NCBI GenBank assembly: GCA_009363875.1
Contig: CM018683.1
Span: 38,089,753 to 38,153,752 of the forward strand
Source of the DNA: Mikania micrantha
Lineage: Eukaryota; Streptophyta; Magnoliopsida; Asterales; Asteraceae
Length of the DNA: 64,000 nucleotides
Reading direction: 5' to 3'
Part shown: positions 32,405-44,759 of the stretch, piece by piece
Numbering within the stretch: the first letter of the stretch is position 1
How the letters are laid out: each line of letters opens with the position of its first letter
The notes under the pieces: generated by a model
The model's database searches: none
Seen by the model: only the letters and a program-made list of their open reading frames with translations
What the model was told of the DNA's origin: nothing
Made by a program: the position numbers and the translations under genes

Positions 32405-33170
32405 TTACGAAGGAAGTTGATTCTTAATTACCTCACCCATGACCCTAATTCCATTTAATTTGAGTAAATACTCAAAACGGTTTTTGTCAAAGGCCTTGGT
32501 GAGAAGGTCTGCTCTTTGCTCGTTGGTGTGTATCTTCACCACATCAATGAGTTTCTTTTCATAGCAATCGCGTATGAAATGAAACCGAATATCAATGTGT
32601 TTGGATCGTGAATGATACACCGGATTCTTGGTAATAGCAATAGCAGCCTCGCTGTCGACATGAATCGGGGTAGTCAGAAAATTTAAACCGTAATCTCTCA
32701 TCTGTTGTTGTATCCACAAGACTTGGGAACAACAACTGGCAGCCGCTACATACTCAGCCTCACAGGTTGAAGTAGAAATAGATGTTTGCTATTTGCACTG
32801 CCAAGAGACTAACCCCTCCCCTAAAAACTGTGCACCTCCAGTAGTGGACTTCGCATCAGTCTTGCATCCTCCATAGTCAGAATCATTATAGGCATTGAAG
32901 GAAAAATTATCATCCTTAGGATACCATAGACCGGTGTCTGATGTACCCTTTAGATAACGAAGAATCCTCTTAACTGCTATCAGATGTGACACCTTAGGTT
33001 TAGATTGATAACGAGCACAGATAGTTGTAGCAAATACAATATCTGGCCTAGAGGCAGTCAAGTACATCAAGCTTCCGATCATTCCACGATATAAAGTAGC
33101 ATCGATTAACTCCCCCTTAATATCAGGCTCAATCCCGTGATTGGGCTGAATGGGCGTGGAAATGGGTTTA
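32405..33170 (-). pseudogene. E1 copia pol: end of RT and RNase H
   Basis: The RT end reads PISTPIQPNHGIEPD, then YRGMIGSLMYLTASRPDI and VKRILRYLKGT. RNase H follows: YNDSDYGGCKTDAKSTTG, then after a TAG near 32790 a CEAEYVAAASCCSQVLW region, IHVDSEAAIAITKNP and SKHIDIRFHFIRD. It ends VKIHTNEQRADLLTKAF...NQLPS at a stop near 32405, the normal end of copia pol. One premature TAG is seen. The remainder is cut off at 33170 by element F. Confidence 0.9.
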
Positions 33171-35640
33171 TGTCGCACCCCGAGAAATCCCGTCCCGAAT
33201 GGGGCGCGAGCAACAACAGATTGTCAGGATCGCAGTCTCCGGTCACACAACATGCGAGACCTATATGTCTGGTTTCATACGTACATCCAATAACTAGGAT
33301 AAAACAGTTTGTAAAATCAGAGTTGCGGAAGTAAAGTATATTTTAACAAAACAGTTTAACATTCATCATTTGCGGAAGCGTTAATTTAAAACAGTTTTCA
33401 AAAGGATAAGTAACAATAGTTGTGGAAGCGATTAAAGATGTCTAACAACGCATAAGAACACGACAAAATGATAACAATGTTTAATATACTAAGACACTTA
33501 AACACATGCATGCGACTCCAGCCTAGCATCCTATTCCTTGTGCGCGTGCCTTAGTTACCTGAGAAAACATGTGAGTAAAGAATCAACACAAAGGTTGGTG
33601 AGAGCATAGGTTTGTAATCAGCAGTATACATCAAAATGTTTAAAGTAAATGTTGCAGGTCTACTTTTCAATACAATGGAATATCAGTTAATAGTAGTCAA
33701 TATGTGTTATATCATATGCGGGTTCGTAACCGAAGCTAACATGCTGCCTCCCGTCATATCCATCCAAGATATGGCAAATGTTGTTTGGTCAATTATGCAC
33801 TGTTCTGACCTCCAGTCAGGGTGGCCATACGGCTCGCAACAGTGGGGCTTGCCAGGCCCAAATAGTACTATTCAGAATTACCACGCTAAGCGCAATGCGC
33901 TACTAACGGTTCGAGGTGTGTTTAATGAGGACTTATCAGTTTTGTGGATAAATGCCACACATATGCGATATTAGCATGTACAAAAGTAACCAAAAAGTGT
34001 GTTGTTGTTCAAAAACAGTTGTATGCAATGTTTTCTCCCCCAAAGGTAGAAAATGTTAAAAGGGGCCGTGAACTCACCTGTTACAGTAGTTCCGGTGAAT
34101 GTGTTCGCGTCTGCGAATGCTAGCAATCCTGCTAGTAGGCATCTATAACCATATAGGTGTGAGTATGTGTTCTGTGTTGTGTTGTATCCCATACAACTCC
34201 AAGTGTCGGTGTGCTCAACCGAGTGTGTGCGTGTTGACTAGTGAGACTCGACGAATCGTTGGTGACATGATAGTTGTGATATGACCGCCCAATGTGTCAT
34301 ACGTACGAGTAGGACAATTACATGTATCCTATGATTCTAATCGTACAAGTTACCATTTTTAGAAAGTTTCCGTTTTAGGAAAGTGTGGTTATGAAATCCC
34401 GTTTTATAAAGTTAAAGCTGCTAATATGTTTATAAAACACGTTTAAACCCTTAAAACATGCCGTTTGCGCATAAATCACCATTTATGTCGTTTTGCCCAA
34501 ATAAAGTTTCCTAAAATAGTAAGTATTTGTTTAAAAGCTCGTTTTCACAAATCAAGGTTTCCAAATATGTTAGAAATCATTTCTAAACATATTTCAAAGA
34601 TCAAAGTTCATCAAATCATTTAAAAACATCAAAAGCCCTCTTTTGATTTTCAAAAGTTTCCATAAATAGCAAGTTTCTATAAAACCAAGTTTTTGACAAA
34701 ATCAAATATCCCAATATGTTTCTAAACACTTCAATATGCATTAGACAACATCTAGACTTGTCTAGCATGTCTAGATCATCACCAATCTACAACATGCATC
34801 TAAAAAGTTTCCTAATATAGCAAGTCTTACAAAATCATCATCAAATCGACAAAACCCAATTGTAAATGATTTCTGTCATCAATCTACTTCAAAAATATCA
34901 ATAAACATTCTAGACCCATTAAAATTTCGTGCATGTGAGCGGATCGGAGTTGCATGTGAGCGGATCTTCATGCATGTGGGTTTTTACCCGTTGCATGTTC
35001 GATCTAACTATTAATAAGCATGTAAGACTACCTTAAACGCTCTATAATTGCTGGAAGATGGTTGTAGCAGCTCTAGTTGCTTCTGGACAGCAACGATTTG
35101 CAGAAGACAAGGTGATGGTGATGATCTTCGAGCCCACCAATCTTCCTCTTCAATTTCTTGTAAGTTCCTAGCTTCAATCTTCAAGTATGGGAGCTCCAAT
35201 GGCTTCCAATGGGTGAAAAGGGGCTGTAACAGGGGTTAGGGAAGAGAAATGGCTGGTTGGTTGCGTGTGGTTTCAAGTATGATATAGTAGAAATGATTTT
35301 TGTGGCTTTTAAGAGATTTTTCTGCGATTTCCCTGTCAGGCGTAACGCCTAGCGAGGAATACCAATGCCAGGTGTACCGCGCGGAAGAATGGCATCCGAT
35401 GCTTCCCTTCCCTACCCGCGCGTATCGCCTAGGTTCGTTGGCTGGGCTTAGGCGTAGCGCCTGGGCCTCCAGGCAAGCCCAATAAACCCAGTTTCATCGT
35501 TTCGATCCTCTTTTCGATGATTTCACGTTTATAACTCATCGTTTAACATCGATTGACCTTGATTACTAATGTTCGGTCATCTGTGACTCAATTGTCATTC
35601 AATCATTTGTTCACCAACGTTCTGAGACTCGTGTGTGTTT
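33171..35640 (-). mobile_element. F 3' LTR (5'-truncated)
   Basis: It ends GGGGTGCGACA on the minus strand at 33171 and aligns along its length with B's LTR and F's 5' LTR. Homology ends at 35640 in GAGACTCGTGTGTGTTT; B continues another ~330 bases to its terminus, but here gag sequence begins. It contains the palindromic AGGCG...CGCCT patch at 35335-35475 and a TATA-like run near 35280. No coding. Confidence 0.82.
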
Positions 35641-36119
35641 CTCTATCTCTTCGATTCTACTTCAACGATGGCAGCTCGGTCTTCAGCCGCCTGGAATGGT
35701 GCAATCATCTGGGTCATATCTCGATCAATCTTGTTGACTACACTACAAAGTTTTGCATGTCGGGTGTTGGTGTATCTCAGTTCCTTTGCAAGACACTCGA
35801 TTTGGTCGTCTAGAAGGTCCCAAGTCATTCTAGCAATGACATCCGACTCCAGACACTGCCTCTTGGGCTCGGGGGGTTCTAGTATGGGTGATGCATAGTT
35901 AGGTGACTCCACCATGGGGTCCTCCCCGGGATCCTCGTCAGGGTCCTCATCAGAATCTTCCTTAGGATCCTCGTCCGAATCCTCCATGGGATCATCTGAT
36001 GATAGGGGATGTTGGTCAAGCGTCTCTACGGTCACTGGTAGAGGTGATGCGAGTAATGCTGGAGGTATCGGCTCCTCCTCATCGTGTGCAAACACATAGG
36101 GTGATGATGGTGACGCCAT
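35641..36119 (-). pseudogene. F gag N-terminal fragment
   Basis: The start is the ATG at 36119 (MASPSSPYVFAHDEEEP), chosen because B has the same beginning after its PBS; the frame is open further upstream without support. It is very acidic (repeats of DSDEDP, DEDPGEDP), then CLESDVIARMTWDLLDDQIE and FQAAEDRAAIVEVESKR. At 35641 it breaks off into LTR sequence, so the rest of gag, all of pol and the LTR start were deleted together. Confidence 0.78.
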
Positions 36120-36271
36120 ATCTCGAATGTCCGTAATAAGTAGGCGTACAATTATGTATGAAATTAGTAAATGGTCAGATATGCTAGTACCGTTACTACT
36201 CATACTATATCTGTGGAGACTAGTGGTTATAGACTAAGTTCACTACATGCAAACCTAATTCGCAATAACCG

Positions 36272-36287
36272 AAGTCTCTAATACCAA
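36272..36287 (-). promoter_or_regulatory. F primer-binding site
   Basis: On the minus strand TTGGTATTAGAGACTT starts two bases after the LTR end at 36290. It is the initiator tRNA-Met type with one C-to-T change from TGGTATCAGAG. Confidence 0.82.
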
Positions 36288-36289
36288 TC

Positions 36290-38354
36290 TGTCGCACCCT
36301 GGCCTTCCCGGCCTTCCCGAGGGTGCGATGCGACTGTCAGGATCGCAGTCTTCGGTCATACAGTTGTGAGACCTACATGTCTGGTTGCATACGTACATCC
36401 AAATACTTGGACAAAACAGTTTTATAAAATCATGGTTGCGGAAGTTAACGCATAAGAACTTAAGAAACAGTTTGAATTCATAAGTTGCGGAAACGTTAAT
36501 AAAAGAGTTTTCAAAATAACATAAAGTAATAGTTTGCGGAAGCGGTTTAAGTTGTTTAGCAATTACATGACATAACAAAATGATACTGAATGTTTAATAG
36601 ACTAAGACACTAAAATATATGCATGGACTCCATCCTAGCATCCTAGATTCCTCGTGTGCGTGCCTTAGCTGCCTGAGAAAACATGCGAGTAAAAGGTCAA
36701 CACAATGGTTGGTGAGAGCACAAGTTTTATATAAGCAATAAACATCAATTGTTTAAAGTAAGAGTTTGCAGGTGTACAGCTCATTACAATGCAATATCCA
36801 TTGATAACTAGTCAATATGTGTTATATCATATGCGGGTTCGCAACCGAAGCTAACATCCTGCCTCCCACCATGTCCATCCAACTAGACAATGGTAATGTT
36901 GTTTGGTCAGTTTTGCACTGTTCCAACCTCCAGTTGGGGTGGCCATACGGCGCGCAACAGTGGGGCTTGTTAGGCCCAAATAGTACTATTCAGAATTACC
37001 ACGCTAAGCACCACGCGCTATTAACGGTTCGAGATGTGCTAAATTGAATGCCACACATATGCATATACGTGATATTAGCATGTACAAATGTAACCAAAAA
37101 GTATATATGTTGTTCAAAAACAGTTTGTATGCAATGTTTTCTCCCCCAAAGGTAGAAAATAGAAAAAGGGGCCGTGAACTCACCTAATAGAGCAGTTCCG
37201 GTTTAAGAGGTGTTCGCAACTCATGAATGCTAGCAACCTGCTAGTGAGCAGCCATAATCATATAGGTTGTGAGTATGTGTTCTGTAATGTGTTGAATCCC
37301 ATACAACTCCAAGTGTCGGTGTGCTCAACCAAGTGGGTGTTGACAAACAAATCCTTGGTGACACATTTGTTGTGTTTAGTTTACTTATGGCTAATTGAAT
37401 CTTAACACGCACGTAGGACATCATCAAACATCCTACGACTCTAATCATAACACTTTCACACATGCCGTGTTATGAAATCTAAAGGTTACTATTTTTGGAA
37501 AGTTTCCCTTTTAGGAAAGTTTGGTTATGATATCTCGTTTCATAATTCTAATACATCTAGTATGTTTGTAAAAACTTGTGTAAATACTTAAAAAACATTG
37601 TTTGCGCATAAATTGTCATTTTGTCCAAACAAAGTTTCCTAATATAGTAAGTATTCGTTTAAAAGTCCGTTTTCACAAATCAAAGTTTCCAATATGTTAA
37701 AAATCATTTTTAAACATATTTCAATAATCACAAATCACTGAAACATGTTCAAGCATCAAAACCCCTCTTTTGATTTACAAAAGTTTCCATATATAGTAAG
37801 TTTTTAGAAAATCATGCTTTTCACAAAATCAAATACCCAAATATGTTTCTAAACATTTCAATAAGCATTTGACAACATCTAGACATCTCTAACATCTCTA
37901 GATCATCACAAATCTACAACATGCAACATAAAAGCTTCCTTCTATGGCAAGTTTTACAAAATCAACACAATACCTATCAAAACTCAATCTCATCAATCCT
38001 ATGTTCTAAAATCAGTAGATCTATATCAAAAACACACAACACCAATAAATTTCGTGCACAAGAGCCACATGGAGTTGCATGTTGGTGGATGTTCATAAAT
38101 GTGGGTTTTCACCCCTTGCATGTATGATCTAACTATAGATAAGCTCATAAAACTACCTCACAAAGCTATAAAGCACTGAGATGAAGCTAGAACACGGGCT
38201 TGGCAGCTCTAAAACCTTCTGCGAATTATGTCTTAGGAGGTCCAAGTGATGGTGTTGATGAGGACAAGCTTCCAAGCTTCCTTCTATACTTCAAGCCATC
38301 CAAGAGCTCCAAAAATGGCTTCCAAGCTCCACAATGGAGGTTCTCTGGTGAAAT
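36290..38354 (-). mobile_element. F 5' LTR, 3' portion
   Basis: This runs from the LTR end at the PBS (TGTCGCACCCTGG on the plus strand) up to the E2 insertion point in a TTCTCTGGTGAAAT context. The conserved family block lies at 36820-37040. The rest of this LTR is at 54438-55780. Noncoding. Confidence 0.85.
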
Positions 38355-38876
38355 TGTTGATTTGGTGAATTTGATCTGGTTCGTATCAGGAAGTCCTGTG
38401 AACAATCAAACACATGCGGAATCTATGTTTGATCTATAAGAATCAAAGAAGAACAAGCATTCCAATAATCATCTTCATCTCATTAATCAATATCAATTGA
38501 TTACAACTCTCACACAGAGAATTCTCACACAAAGAATATACACACACTCTTTACAGGTTTTTTTGAAGTTGTTCTGAAGTTAAGAAATAATCAGACAAAC
38601 CTTCTATATATACAGACACTGTCAGCCGAACCTATTCCCTTAGCCGAACCCTAAGGTTCGCCAGCCGAACCTTGAGGTTCGCTGGGCGAACCTAGGTTGC
38701 CAAACCTAATAGGTTCACCGAACCTTTCCAAGGTTATAGGTTCGCCAAACCTATCAATGTGATAGGTTCGCCAAACCTACTAAGGTTCGTGGGCCAGACG
38801 AACCTAAGCCAAACTTTTATTAACTTTCTATAATTTACATGTTTGGATAGCAACCTATTACAAATATGTACTAACA
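38355..38876 (-). mobile_element. E2 3' LTR (522 bp)
   Basis: It begins TGTTAGTACATATTTG on the minus strand at 38876 and ends at 38355. A TATA run lies at 38604-38612. In U3, between about 38625 and 38830, I count six CGAACC and five GGTTCG exact hexamers besides variants. The 5' LTR (445 bp) lacks parts of this array and a short segment near the ACACAGAGAATTC region. Confidence 0.9.
38625..38830 (-). repeat. CGAACCT/AGGTTCG array in E2 U3
   Basis: Both strands of the word alternate (CCGAACC, AGGTTCGCC, GCGAACC, AGGTTCGCTGG), so adjacent copies can pair as short hairpins. The array directly adjoins the TATA box on its upstream side in transcription sense. Confidence 0.8.
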
Positions 38877-38893
38877 AACTCCCCCTTAATAGT
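38877..38893 (-). promoter_or_regulatory. E2 polypurine tract
   Basis: On the minus strand ATTAAGGGGGAGTT touches the 3' LTR start. The ORF3 stop at 38909-38911 is about 15 bases away. Confidence 0.85.
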
Positions 38894-41269
38894 TGCTATC
38901 AAAAATCTTCAGTCTTTATCTTCAACTTTGTCTTTAACTTTGTCTTCAACTCCACTAGTTTCTCCACAAACATTGTCAGCAGCTCGTATCACAACAGATC
39001 TACGAATCTTGGCTAACCTATCAGCTTCCAGCTTAACATCCTTGTCATCAATTTCCTTTTGTACTTTCATCAGTTCCACATACAAATAGTGCGCGTCTTC
39101 CCAATTGCATCCTGAATGTATACCTTAAGTGTAACACATTCGAACAATAGTCTGAAACTGAACTACAATATCCTTGTAGCTTATCCCCGCATCATGATAT
39201 CCTTCAGCTGCAAAAATCTCAGCCATGTTCAGCAAATCAATGTCTTCCTTTGAACAATTAACAATACAAACAGGATCCAACATTCTGATAACCCTCCATT
39301 GGTCTCCTTGTTTCAAAAAAATCACTACTTCAGCTGTCTTCTCATCATAGAACCAGAACTTGAAATATGAATTCCAATTCTGTTCTACCTTCCTCAACCT
39401 TGGTCTTTTGAACACTTTAGGCTTTGGATATCCATGAAGCTTGTCTTTTGCTTGAGGACTAAATAAACTCCACCTAGATCTCGCTTCCTTCTTCAATAAC
39501 TTCTCAAAAGTTTCATTGTGTTTGGTCTGAATGGGCTTGATCATCTTCAATATAGACAACTCCATACACTCAAAAGATGGCAAAGACATTAGATCTAATG
39601 CCTTTCCAAAGTATTGACATCCATCAATTCGCTTCACCACATAACATCCTTTATCAGTAATACATCCTGGAATGTTGTGAAAGTAACCATAACTAACAAT
39701 TCTTCCAATCATCTTCGACTTAGATCCAATCTTGAATCTTGTGAATTGTTTAGCTTGGTTGTCTTGATATTTATCGTCTATTACTTCAATCATTTGCTTG
39801 AATATATATAAGTGATCAACAATGTATTTCAATTCATCTTGATTTTCCTTCCATAGATCCATCTTAGTCCTATCTTTAATCTAAGCCAGTGATGTTCTTG
39901 ATACACCTCCAAGATCAAAAATATTCTTTAAAGTATTCAGATTGTACAAGTTTTCATCTACTGGATCATCATGCTCAAAATCAAAGAACTCTATATCATC
40001 ATCTTGTTCAAAATCAAAAACATGATCAGAATCCACTTCAAACATCTCATAAAAATCATTTCTTGAATATCCACCAGTAATCTCTCCTTTTTCATAGTCT
40101 TTATCTTTAGATCTTTCAACAATCAATCTCTGTAAATCAATATCAGAATGTTGTTTAAACAATTCAAGAAAAGTAGGCAGAGAATAATCAATAATCTCCT
40201 TTTGACATTCCATTTCAATTAAATCTTCAACATCATCATCAGTACAATCATTAGCCCTATCAGAAGAAACAGCAGTAACAGGAGTAGCATCCAAAGTAAT
40301 CTTTGAAGAATCATAAACAACCATAGCTCCAGTAAATGAATTCAGACCACCTGATCCACCAGCCACATCACCATCATCTTCTTCATCATCATCATGAGCA
40401 TTCAAACCTGGATGTTCATCAATATCAAAATCACCATAGTCCACCTTCTCATCTTCTTCTTTCTCTTCTTCATCATCCACATTCACAAACACCTTCTCCG
40501 CACCAGAAGCTTCAGCCTGAGAATCTTTGTCATGCATATCATAAATCTTTTGTCTCAAATCTCTATTCTCATTCTGCAGCTCAGCAATATCAACATTTTG
40601 TATATCAATCAAAGACTCCAAAGAAGCAATTCTATCATTCAATACCTTCTTTTTAGCCACATCTTCTTCCTTCCACTTCATCAGTTGAGCAATTTGACTT
40701 TTCATCTAATCTAATTCACTGGTACCTGAAGAAGATGGTTGATCAGCTTTGACTTTCTCCTTTTCCATCTTATATAGATCAAACTCTTTTGACAACATAG
40801 AAATTCTTCTTCTAAGCTCGGTGTCATCATAATCCACAGTAAAATTTAAATCCAAATCATATAAATTTCCAAACAAAGAATCTTCTCTGGAAGTAGAAGC
40901 TGCATGAAATGAAGTTTCTGGAAATGATGTTGTCACTGTAGTAGTCTCCATGAAAGAAGGAACAAAAGAAGCTACATTCACATACTCAGGAGTTTGTATA
41001 ACTGAAACTGGTGTAGAAATATGAACTGTAGCAGAAACTGGTGTAGATGTAACAACAGGAACAGATGGAGAAGAAATTGCAGGAGTAACAACAGATGAGG
41101 ATACAATGATCCTAGGAGCTTTAGATTTCTTCTTTGTTGTTGGACCTTTGGCCATCCTCTTCTTATTCTTTTGTAACATCCCAAATTTTCTAAACACAAG
41201 TTATTTGGGCTTACGAATGGGTAACGGATAATTAACTTGTGAGAAATGGGCGAAAAATAAAATGTTAAG

Positions 41270-41960
41270 GCCTCGGGTTCGTGTACTCGAAGTCTAGACT
41301 TCGAGTACACTGTACTCGAAATACTGTATTCGAACTTCCCTCATATTTCGGGTACAGGAAACTGCCTATAAATAGTAAGGCCTTGGGAAACGTGCTAACC
41401 TTTGGCTGAAGCACATCTTCTCTTGAGTACATGAAGCAGAGTTCGAGCACTGCAAAGGTCGAGCTTTTAATCGACCAAACGGAAGGGGAAACGCACGAGA
41501 ATCTATAGGAGGAATCATCTAACTACAAGTAAGTTGTTTATGTATAAAAGTTACGGTTTTTATACAAAAGTTAGGATTGTTAGATGGAAGAGAACTTACG
41601 CACAAAGCTCACACCTTTATGCATAAAGTTCGGAACTTTGAGGTTCCAGTGTGTTGGTAACAACCTAAGGAACCTAGAAACTAGCTCCCCAAGGTCTTAG
41701 ATGAATTTCTGATATGTTTATGAAGAAAAGGATGAGTATTCGAAATTATGACCCAAAGGGGTGTACTCGAAAACCCAAAGGTTTCGTATACACTGTCTTC
41801 GAGTACACCAGTTCATGTACACTAATTTCGTGTAGTCCCTAAGTTTGAATACACAAGAGAATTCGAGTACACATGGGAAAACGAGTACACCAGTATTTCG
41901 AGTACTGGTGATATTTCATATACTCTAGTTCGAGTATATGACAGTTCGGGAATGTAGCAG
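41270..41960 (+). repeat. CGAGTACAC/TTCGAGTA word array in LTR I
   Basis: TTCGAGTACAC, TGTACTCGAA and variants recur on both strands with irregular spacing, flanking the TATA box and continuing downstream. The words are complementary to each other and can form hairpins (for example CTTCGAGTACACTGTACTCGAA). Confidence 0.75.
41367..41375 (+). promoter_or_regulatory. TATA box of solo LTR I
   Basis: TATAAATAG lies in a GCCTATAAATAGTAAGG context, 195 bases from the LTR start. Confidence 0.65.
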
Positions 41961-42782
41961 TTCTCGAATACTGGGGAGGCTAGTTAGGAGGTTCTGAGGA
42001 CTTAGAATATATCCTAAGTCTAAAATGGTATGTTATGATATGATGTAACTGATGTAGGTTCCCAAGTCTTAACTAAGGAGTTCGGTTAAGAAGACAAGGA
42101 GCCATTATCAGGTGAGTTCTAGACGCCCTATTTCATGTTCACTGTTTTGGGCTGGCATACATGCTTATGTTATGTTAGGATGATATATTACAAATGATTC
42201 CTGCTATTATATGTGTTATGTATGAAAAAATGAGCATGCAAATGTGCTAAGTATGATGAGTATATGAAATGGAACATGATAACGAAATCCTAAATGACTA
42301 GGAGGTAAGTATGAAACTATGACGTATGAATGATGAATAAATGTTAGCATAATACGAAGACATGCTGTAGGAGTGATGAAAAGATGCTAATGATATGTAT
42401 GATGCCATGACGTATGCTAGGATGATATGCTGCTTACATGTTATGTACGTGATGCTTGAATGATATGATGAATTCCTAAGCTGTTAGGACAACATGAAAA
42501 GTGTTATGATGATAGCATGATATGATGAAGTCCTAAATGTAGGATAATGATTGAGTCTAGCATGTTATGTTGTGATGACCTTGTTATGATAATGAGACTT
42601 TACTAAGTCTAAAAGGGTTATGAATTTACTACTAGCATAATATGATTATGATATATGATGACATACGGGTAATACGTCCCGTATGATGAATGAATGATGA
42701 TCCTATACGCGTTATAGGATATGTATGCATGATGTACTAGTACCAGTACAAGTAAGTATGGACGATGACCTGAACATATCAG

Positions 42783-42990
42783 GATATGAACAGCCGATCG
42801 GGCTATAAACACGGAGTCGACCGGACTGTAAGCATGAGAGTCGATCGGACTATAAACACGGTAAGAGCCGATCGGGCTATAAACACGGAGCCGATCGGGC
42901 TATAAACACGGAGCCGATCGGGCTATAAACATGGTAAGAGCCGATCGGGCTATAAACATGGTAAGAGTCGATCGGACTATAAACATGGAG
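42783..42990 (+). repeat. Tandem array with GCCGATCGGGCTATAAACA units
   Basis: About eight copies of a 23-28 base unit with the core GATCGGGCTATAAACA and the palindrome CCGATCGG. Linkers alternate between CGGA and TGGTAAGA, which produces the two unit lengths. Older copies (GTCGACCGGACTGTAAGCA) sit at the left edge. Confidence 0.9.
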
Positions 42991-44759
42991 CCTTGTGTCG
43001 GCATAAGCCCACTGCTCATGTTAATGACAGTGGTTTTGATGATGACGATGGTTATATGACTACGATGATAAAATGGTTAAGTGCTATGGTTTATGTGTAT
43101 AAACTGATGCGTTCATGTTAACATGTCTAACTCACTAAACTATTATGATGTTTTATGAAAACTAGAACTCACCAGGGTAAGCTGACTTGATTTAGCATGT
43201 ATGTCAGGTTAAAGCTATGATAAGAGAAGGCATGGATCTCGGGTATCAATTCAGACGATCCGTTGGTTTTGACAATTCGATAAGATTTTGATACAGACAC
43301 TTTATTGAATTATGTTTATCAAACTATATTTACATTTCCGCTGCATGATTATGAAATTTTTTAGTTCAAGGGCTATGTGTTATGATGGAAACTAACCTCT
43401 GCAAGGCGCCCGGTTTCGGGGCCCCACATCTTTGGCCTTGATGACTCAGGCTCTTCAGCAAAAAAACTAGGATCATCTTCCTCTTCTCTTGCATCCTCTG
43501 TTTGTTCTGAAGCAGCTCTCTTCTTCAATCTCCTGATCATATTGTTTACATCTTGAACAGTCTCAAACTCAGACTCAGTATCAGTAGACTCTACGCCTTC
43601 ATCTTTACCTTCAACATTCTCAGAATCAACATGAATGGAAGAAGTGTCTTCTTGTTGCCTTTGTTCTTCATGTTGATCTGGAAAGATAACATCAAGAGGT
43701 ACCAAGGTAGTAGGAGTTACACTTGGCCCTTGAGATTTAGCTTGACTTTGTTGTTGTGATCTTGAAGACTGAGCTGGTGATTTCTTTGTCTGTTGTCTTG
43801 GAGGAGGAGGAGGTGGTGGTGGTTGTTGCTGATCATCATCATCATCACTAAAAGCTTCATTATCAGAACCAGAATCTGCATGCCTCCATGCATCATCCTC
43901 AAGAGCTACATAATTAGCCCTGGCACAGTGACAAATTAAGTCCTTATCCAACACAGCATCACTGCTCTTCTGATATACTTTGACCTGACCAAGACTCGAG
44001 TCAGTCATATGTTTGAGCTTGACCAAATCAAAAGAAACTCTGGGCAACATCTGCTCGGGCAATCTCTCATCAATAAGCATCTGTACAAATCTAGTATACA
44101 TGTAGAATCGATCCTTAGCTTTGGTGATATTGTCAGACATATATCTGAATATCATAGCAAAGAAATTGAACGGTTTTTTCAAAATCAATGCCACCATAGC
44201 CTATCTCATCAAGTCTCTGAGCTCATCAAATGTCCCCTTCCTCATGCTCAGACAATGCAGCAAAACATGAGCAAGCAGTTTATATTGCGGAGGAAGCTTT
44301 CCTTTCCTTATGGATGTAACATTGTACACTCCACAGTATCTAATCCGCATGAAGCAGCCTTTGATGCACCTCTCTGGTATAAGTGTCATCCCAGCAGGTT
44401 TTCCCCCAAATTGTAGAACCCGTCTAATTTGGCTCAGTAATACGAATTGCTTGACCCAGCACATTCGCCTCAATCACATACTCCTCATCAACACTGATCA
44501 ATCTTGCAAATTCCCAAAAGCTCTGTATATGTGATCTGTAAATCTGGCATGAATTGGAGATGGCATGATATATCCTTGACCGTCTCACAGACTCTATCAT
44601 TGGTCTAAAATCTTTCCCGTTCCTGGTAGTAGGATCCAGATAAGCTCACAGGTTATGCTTGTCTCCGAAGGTAAGATTCGTCATTTCTACAATCTAAAAG
44701 AAAACAAAATTTAAAACAAAATTTAAAAAAATAAAAAAATTTTCTAAGTTTTGAAACCA

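Larger units (their letters stand above)
25686..33170 (-). mobile_element. E1: 3' half of a SIRE/Maximus-like copia element
   Basis: In transcription order from 33170 this holds the end of RT and RNase H (33170-32405), an internal polypurine tract (~32340), a noncoding spacer (32330-29719) with word arrays and a MITE, a long third ORF (29718-26237), a polypurine tract (26205) and the 3' LTR (26204-25686). An ORF between pol and the 3' LTR is the hallmark of SIRE/Maximus-type copia elements. The 5' half (gag, integrase, most of RT, 5' LTR) is absent: gypsy element F begins at 33171 and no copia sequence resumes on its far side. Confidence 0.87.
41172..43428 (+). mobile_element. Solo LTR I (2257 bp), TSD TCTTT
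   Basis: The left end is TGTAACATCCCAAATTTTC at 41172 and the right end is CGGGGCCCCACA at 43428. TCTTT lies on both sides (41167-41171 and 43429-43433). Removal rejoins E2 ORF3. It is on the plus strand: a TATA box lies only ~195 bases from the start, leaving about 2 kb of R/U5. Contents are a CGAGTACAC word array (41270-41960), an ATGATATGATG-rich stretch (42170-42650) and a tandem array (42783-42990). The TGTAACATCCC start suggests gypsy origin. Noncoding. Confidence 0.93.
38909..44685 (-). pseudogene. E2 ORF3, broken and split by solo LTR I
   Basis: Same architecture as E1 ORF3. The start is the ATG at 44685 (MTNLTFGDKHNL) and the stop is the TGA at 38909-38911. The N-terminal domain shows RRVLQFGGKPAG, HVLLHCLSMRKGTFDELR and a Pro/Gln/acidic linker; LTR I enters after EESSRPK-type residues at 43428 and the frame resumes at 41171 with KKRMAKGPTTKKK. 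The coiled coil is at about 40760-40520 and the acidic run at 40500-40330. The C-terminal domain (39862-39125) shows CYVVKRIDGCQYFGKALDLM, KFWFYDEKTAEVVIFLKQ and WRVIRMLDP. Stops occur near 44648, 44215, 40706 (between LD and MK), 39880 and 39125, with a frameshift near 44430. No function can be assigned. Confidence 0.82.

Noticed and set aside
40336..40656. Plus-strand His-rich frames opposite ORF3
   Set aside because: They are antisense shadows of the acidic Asp/Glu codons of ORF3; the same effect occurs at 59757-60020 and 35914-36099.
42783..42990. Repeat-spacer look of the GATCGGGCTATAAACA array as a CRISPR
   Set aside because: Linkers are 4-9 bases and themselves repeated, the host is a plant LTR, and no cas-like genes exist.
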